26,236 bases of DNA. Source: Candidatus Aenigmatarchaeota archaeon (GTDB lineage: Archaea; Aenigmatarchaeota; Aenigmatarchaeia; Aenigmatarchaeales; SZUA-1535). The position numbers and the translations under genes are program-made. The stretch covers positions 1 through 26,236 of the forward strand of contig WAOA01000018.1 of assembly GCA_015521535.1 (NCBI GenBank), read 5' to 3'. Positions 22,743 through 26,236 of this stretch are shown piece by piece; positions within the stretch are counted from its first letter, which is position 1; each line of letters opens with the position of its first letter. Under the pieces are notes generated by a model. It was given only the letters and a program-made list of their open reading frames with translations, ran no database searches and had not been told where the DNA came from.

Positions 22743-25700
22743 TTATTTAACTTCCATGAAGATTTTTATCAAATCGTTTGTTCCTTTAAGATCTCTTAAT
22801 AATGCAGGAATTCTTGCTTCGTAATCATATGTTCCGTAAGTTCCCTGAGCGTCGGAATTAATTTTTGTGATGAATATCAAATCCTGTGTACCATTATACT
22901 CTGTTCCTCCGTCACCGGAATCCCATAAAATACCTGTGATGAAATTACCGTTATTACTGTCTGTTGAATTTATCACGGGGACATCGCAAACCGTACGCGA
23001 GCCTATTTCAAAGCACGCTGTAGTATCTGCTACACCATCGTTGTTTTTATCGTAAAGCGCTTCTACCGAATCACTGAATCCTGTCATGTTAAGGGCCTGA
23101 TCAGCCTCGGTAAAATCATTTGTGCCGTTAAGCGGCATTAAATCAGCGAAAGCGTAATCCGAGTCGTAATCAGCAAAGTATAAATTACCTTGCTGCGTCA
23201 TCGGAATCCATACACTAAAGTTATTTCCTGCACTGTCTTTTATAGCTATCCATCCGTTTGTATGTCCGTAATAAATCGCCCATCCGCTCACATTGTAAGT
23301 AGTGCTGTTAAAGTTATTACTTTCATTCGTTTCGGATATCGTGTTTGCGGGATCTACAGTAACAGAGAAATTCCATGTTCCAGGTTTTGCAATCCATGTA
23401 AAGTTCACGAGTTCATAGGTGTTTGCAGTTATGTTAACCACGCTCTCGTTTGTTTGCTTAAGTATCCATACGGTTCCGTTAAAGCTGTAAATATCGAGTT
23501 GTACTGTTACATTTGTGGCATCTACACCGGCTTCTTCAGAGACATTTGCCGTAATCATCAGTACTTGATTTTCTACAATATTTTCCTGTGAAATATTGAA
23601 CATTATATTGTTCGCAACTAAATCAGGTTGCGTGCTCGCTCCAGTGAATGCTTCAAAACTCGTGACGTTAAACCAGATATGCGTGGCATTTTCTCCGTAA
23701 CCTTCAAGATTTGCAGGATCTATGAACTCCCATTGCGAACAATTTGCATTAACAAAGTCCCATGCTATGCAGTGGAGCACATTCTGAACGGTTACACCGT
23801 TTTTCGGAATAACAAGTTTTGCCTTTTCAAAAGCCAAACCTGTATCGTTTAGCGCGTATATTGGAGTGATAGCAGAAACGTTGCTCGGTAAAAAGCCCGC
23901 ATAGTTTTCAACGACCTGCTCTTCTATTTTTAAGTTCATTTTAGAAATATTTAGATTATAAATTCTTGATCCCAATCCGTCACTTACAGGCGTAAAACTC
24001 TTATAGGTATAATTTTCGTAAATTTCTAAAGATGCCGTAATGCTTCCGTATCCGCTTGCCACAAGATTATTATTTTTATCGTAAATTTCTATCCGTGTAT
24101 TAGGATTCACGTGATAACTTGAATTGTATGAATTTACAACTATAGGCGTGGAGATATTCCAGGTAATGTTTATATTATATACTTCAGGTCCGTTCAGTGC
24201 TGTTTTGGTAAACAAACCTATTTTCACGTATATGGAATCCGAAGTAATTCCGGAGAGATCACAGTTCGAAGGTGAAGATGTACAGTTAACGAGGAATACA
24301 TTATTCCAGTTATAAACTTCATAGGTGATATTTCCGTTATTAAGTATATGATCCGCGGAGAATTTTTCCCATTTACCGAGTTTAAGCGGTTTAATGAGAA
24401 TTGTTTTTACCCACGCATTATGCTTTCTGCTTTCTTCAACTTCTTCGAAAACTTTATCCACATAACCCTGTTTTCTTATTTCAGCCGAGAGATTCGTTCT
24501 AAAGTAGTAATAAAATCCGCAGGTCGCAGGGTCAGCGTTAACCTTACTGTTAACCTGCGGAGTTACCGTAAATGAAGTTTTTCCTCTGATATCTTGGCTA
24601 ACATCCTTTGGCCATGTGCTTATATGGGTTAGTGTACACCCGTCTATTCCAGGCGAGTAAACCCCGTAACACGAACCTTCTACCGTGACGTTAAATCTCT
24701 CGTATGTTTCTCCTGCAGCACAGGTAGTATTATCTGCATACGAACCGCCAAAGCCGAGATCGCCCGCTGCTTCTAAGTCGACACTACCTGAGTAAAACTC
24801 GTATCCGGCAGGTGCGTTGAACGCCATCGGACAACTACCGCCTGTAGTAGAGCCGGAACATGTCTGGCTCGCGGAATAAGAATCGAAAACACTACTTGAG
24901 TTGCTTTCGCTTTCCACAAGCATGTTTCCGTAATACATGTAAACCGTTGTATTGCCTGCGCTTATTTCAGGCAGTCTTATCCAGATTTTTGTTTGTGTGG
25001 TATTACAATTACCTTCTAAGTAGTACGGAATCTCTTTTTCTTCACCGTTAGTCATATTTATCCATGTAAATCTAATATCTTTACACGTAGAATTCATTTT
25101 ACTCGCGGATATTAAATTCTGTGTATCGACAGTAAGATTAACCTGGAAATCGGTTAGTGTTTGAGAATTGTTTATTATCATGGGTTTTCTGTAAAGATAA
25201 CATTTTCCTTCGATATACCAACAGAAATCTATACTTAATTTATTACTAACACTAGCATTTTCACTCTGATTTATTCCGGATTTTGTTGCAAAATAATCTT
25301 GCCATAGCGTTGCGTTTACAGTAAAACTTATGCTGCTCCATCCTATCCTTCCCGCGGTGTCATTGGCATAAACATAAAGTTCATTTGTTCCTGGCTTTGC
25401 TGCTATGCTTGTGTTTGGTGTGAACGTTTCATTCGCCTTACCGTTTATCGAGAACCACCATGTATCAATTGGTTTATTCGAAACAACTTCCAAAGGTATG
25501 TAGTTTGTAGTGCTATAAGTCTTTGATTGAGGTGAGAGTATATCTATGACAGGAGCCGTAGTAGATATTCTCACACTTCTTAATCCACTCGCGCTCCAAT
25601 GGTTATAGGAATCGTTAGCATATACGCGATAATAGTAAGTTCCGTCATTTAAGTCTGTCACATTAAACCAGAAACTTCTCGATGTTAATGTGTTCATAGT

Positions 25701-26236
25701 GTAGTTTACTACCGTGCCATTAGTATAATTCCATTCAAGAAAAGCAATACTTGTGTCTTCATTTGTTGTAATATTAACATAAGTCCAGTTGTAGTCGAGA
25801 GCCTGGTTATCATCAGGTGTAGGTGAAACGAATGTTATTACCGGTCCTTGGGTATCTATTGTAAATAATACACCGGAAGAATTGACATTGTTTCCAGTAT
25901 CGTTAGCGTAAATAACCAGAGAATGCGTTCCGTCAACAAGATTTACGAGCGTGAAGTTTTCGCAGTTTGTAAGATACACATTTTCTCCGCCATCGAGTTT
26001 ATACCAGCATGTATCCACACCTAAATTATCTGTGACTGTGTAATTAACATTTATCGTATTTGTTAGATATGTAGCACCATCCTCTGGCGAAACTATAGTT
26101 ATCACCGGCGCCTGCGTATCAACGGTAAAGAATTGCTCCGCATAGCCTACATTTCCCGCGCTGTCGTTAGCGTAAACCCTAACCTTGTGGGAACCATCGC
26201 TAAGCGATGTCAAAGTTGTGTTTTCGCAGTTCGGTA
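22743..26236 (-). CDS. Giant multidomain surface protein, N-terminus outside the window
   Basis: The frame is open to the right edge, so the protein has at least 1163 residues. Visible domains, from the edge inward: Ig-like repeats (units such as VDTQAPVITIVSPEDGATY, ending DGTHSLVIYANDTG; at least three plus a partial one, in which NCENTT recurs as NCENFT), a DUF2341 domain (YRKPMIINNSQTLTDFQVNL, then VYMYYGN), a Cys-rich region (GSCPMAF, TTCAAGE, GSCYGVY, DGCTLT), a CARDB domain (DLVANNIMFNISQENIVENQ, ending ETNESNN), and at 22746-23288 the recurrent surface domain (WAIYYGHTNG, IKDSAGNNF, YDYEARIPALL, IKIFMEVK). No C-terminal membrane helix is seen. Dozens of N-x-S/T sites imply heavy glycosylation. 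DUF2341 often appears in exported binding proteins. It likely attaches to the surface layer through its C-terminal domain. Confidence 0.85.
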   Translation of the reverse strand, partial: PNCENTTLTSLSDGSHKVRVYANDSAGNVGYAEQFFTVDTQAPVITIVSPEDGATYLTNTINVNYTVTDNLGVDTCWYKLDGGENVYLTNCENFTLVNLVDGTHSLVIYANDTGNNVNSSGVLFTIDTQGPVITFVSPTPDDNQALDYNWTYVNITTNEDTSIAFLEWNYTNGTVVNYTMNTLTSRSFWFNVTDLNDGTYYYRVYANDSYNHWSASGLRSVRISTTAPVIDILSPQSKTYSTTNYIPLEVVSNKPIDTWWFSINGKANETFTPNTSIAAKPGTNELYVYANDTAGRIGWSSISFTVNATLWQDYFATKSGINQSENASVSNKLSIDFCWYIEGKCYLYRKPMIINNSQTLTDFQVNLTVDTQNLISASKMNSTCKDIRFTWINMTNGEEKEIPYYLEGNCNTTQTKIWIRLPEISAGNTTVYMYYGNMLVESESNSSSVFDSYSASQTCSGSTTGGSCPMAFNAPAGYEFYSGSVDLEAAGDLGFGGSYADNTTCAAGETYERFNVTVEGSCYGVYSPGIDGCTLTHISTWPKDVSQDIRGKTSFTVTPQVNSKVNADPATCGFYYYFRTNLSAEIRKQGYVDKVFEEVEESRKHNAWVKTILIKPLKLGKWEKFSADHILNNGNITYEVYNWNNVFLVNCTSSPSNCDLSGITSDSIYVKIGLFTKTALNGPEVYNINITWNISTPIVVNSYNSSYHVNPNTRIEIYDKNNNLVASGYGSITASLEIYENYTYKSFTPVSDGLGSRIYNLNISKMNLKIEEQVVENYAGFLPSNVSAITPIYALNDTGLAFEKAKLVIPKNGVTVQNVLHCIAWDFVNANCSQWEFIDPANLEGYGENATHIWFNVTSFEAFTGASTQPDLVANNIMFNISQENIVENQVLMITANVSEEAGVDATNVTVQLDIYSFNGTVWILKQTNESVVNITANTYELVNFTWIAKPGTWNFSVTVDPANTISETNESNNFNSTTYNVSGWAIYYGHTNGWIAIKDSAGNNFSVWIPMTQQGNLYFADYDSDYAFADLMPLNGTNDFTEADQALNMTGFSDSVEALYDKNNDGVADTTACFEIGSRTVCDVPVINSTDSNNGNFITGILWDSGDGGTEYNGTQDLIFITKINSDAQGTYGTYDYEARIPALLRDLKGTNDLIKIFMEVK

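Noticed and set aside
23190..23591. 133-codon plus-strand open frame
   Set aside because: Antisense to the CARDB and surface domains of the giant protein; composition is that of a shadow frame.

Overview
The window is archaeal and AT-rich. Its left end carries the archaeal gene order rpoF (Rpb4) - DUF655 helix-hairpin-helix protein - ksgA/dim1. Many start codons lie 26-28 nt downstream of a TATA box, the signature of leaderless archaeal transcripts, while genes inside operons have GGTG-type ribosome binding sites. A very large share of the window codes for secreted, Asn/Thr/Ser-rich surface proteins, and no metabolic pathway genes are present. This would fit a small-genome archaeon such as a DPANN or Aenigmarchaeota-like lineage, but that placement is an inference from style, not from a marker tree.

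Layout. 1-1889: transcription/ribosome maturation genes. 1915-4944: a MacB/FtsX-type ABC system (ATPase, secreted Ig-like protein, permease). 4935-7519 (minus): a two-helix membrane protein, cis-prenyltransferase (lipid carrier synthesis), DHH/DHHA1 phosphoesterase and HD phosphohydrolase. 7583-15368 (plus): a long run of surface-protein genes, the last four tightly coupled. 15576-17767 (minus): a membrane protein with a DUF4129-like tail, and a second copy of the cell-wall-binding-repeat-like protein found at 7583. 17771-18210: a 440-bp AT-rich control region. 18211-18918: a small abundant-looking surface protein made of one domain. 19197-22083 (minus): a MoxR ATPase - DUF58 - membrane vWA operon. 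22357-22740: a small secreted protein of unknown function. 22743 to the right edge (minus): a giant multidomain surface protein whose N-terminus lies outside the window.

The main discovery is a surface-protein system. One ~180-200 residue domain (core A-G-Y-I..A-N..[ST]-E..S-T..W.G/A.[IY].G, ending in F..[ILM]-[LP]-P..Y.[IL][WYF][VIM]) occurs as a complete protein (18211), as the N-terminal half of the first gene of the coupled operon (9331), and as the C-terminus of the giant protein (22743). Other modules are shared between operon members: an N-terminal NPNV..LC domain in 10991 and 12800, an Ig-like domain plus aromatic C-terminal helix in 9331 and 10991, and paralogous wall-binding-like anchors at 7583 and 16064. 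The first operon gene carries a G8 tract in which loss of one G gives an immediate stop, a candidate on/off switch. Noncoding regions between these genes hold inverted-repeat elements bounded by GTCCGGATAA, a shared ATTTCGCGNTTA motif and several operator-like palindromes. I infer a coordinately built cell envelope; the direct assembly partners are not shown by sequence alone.
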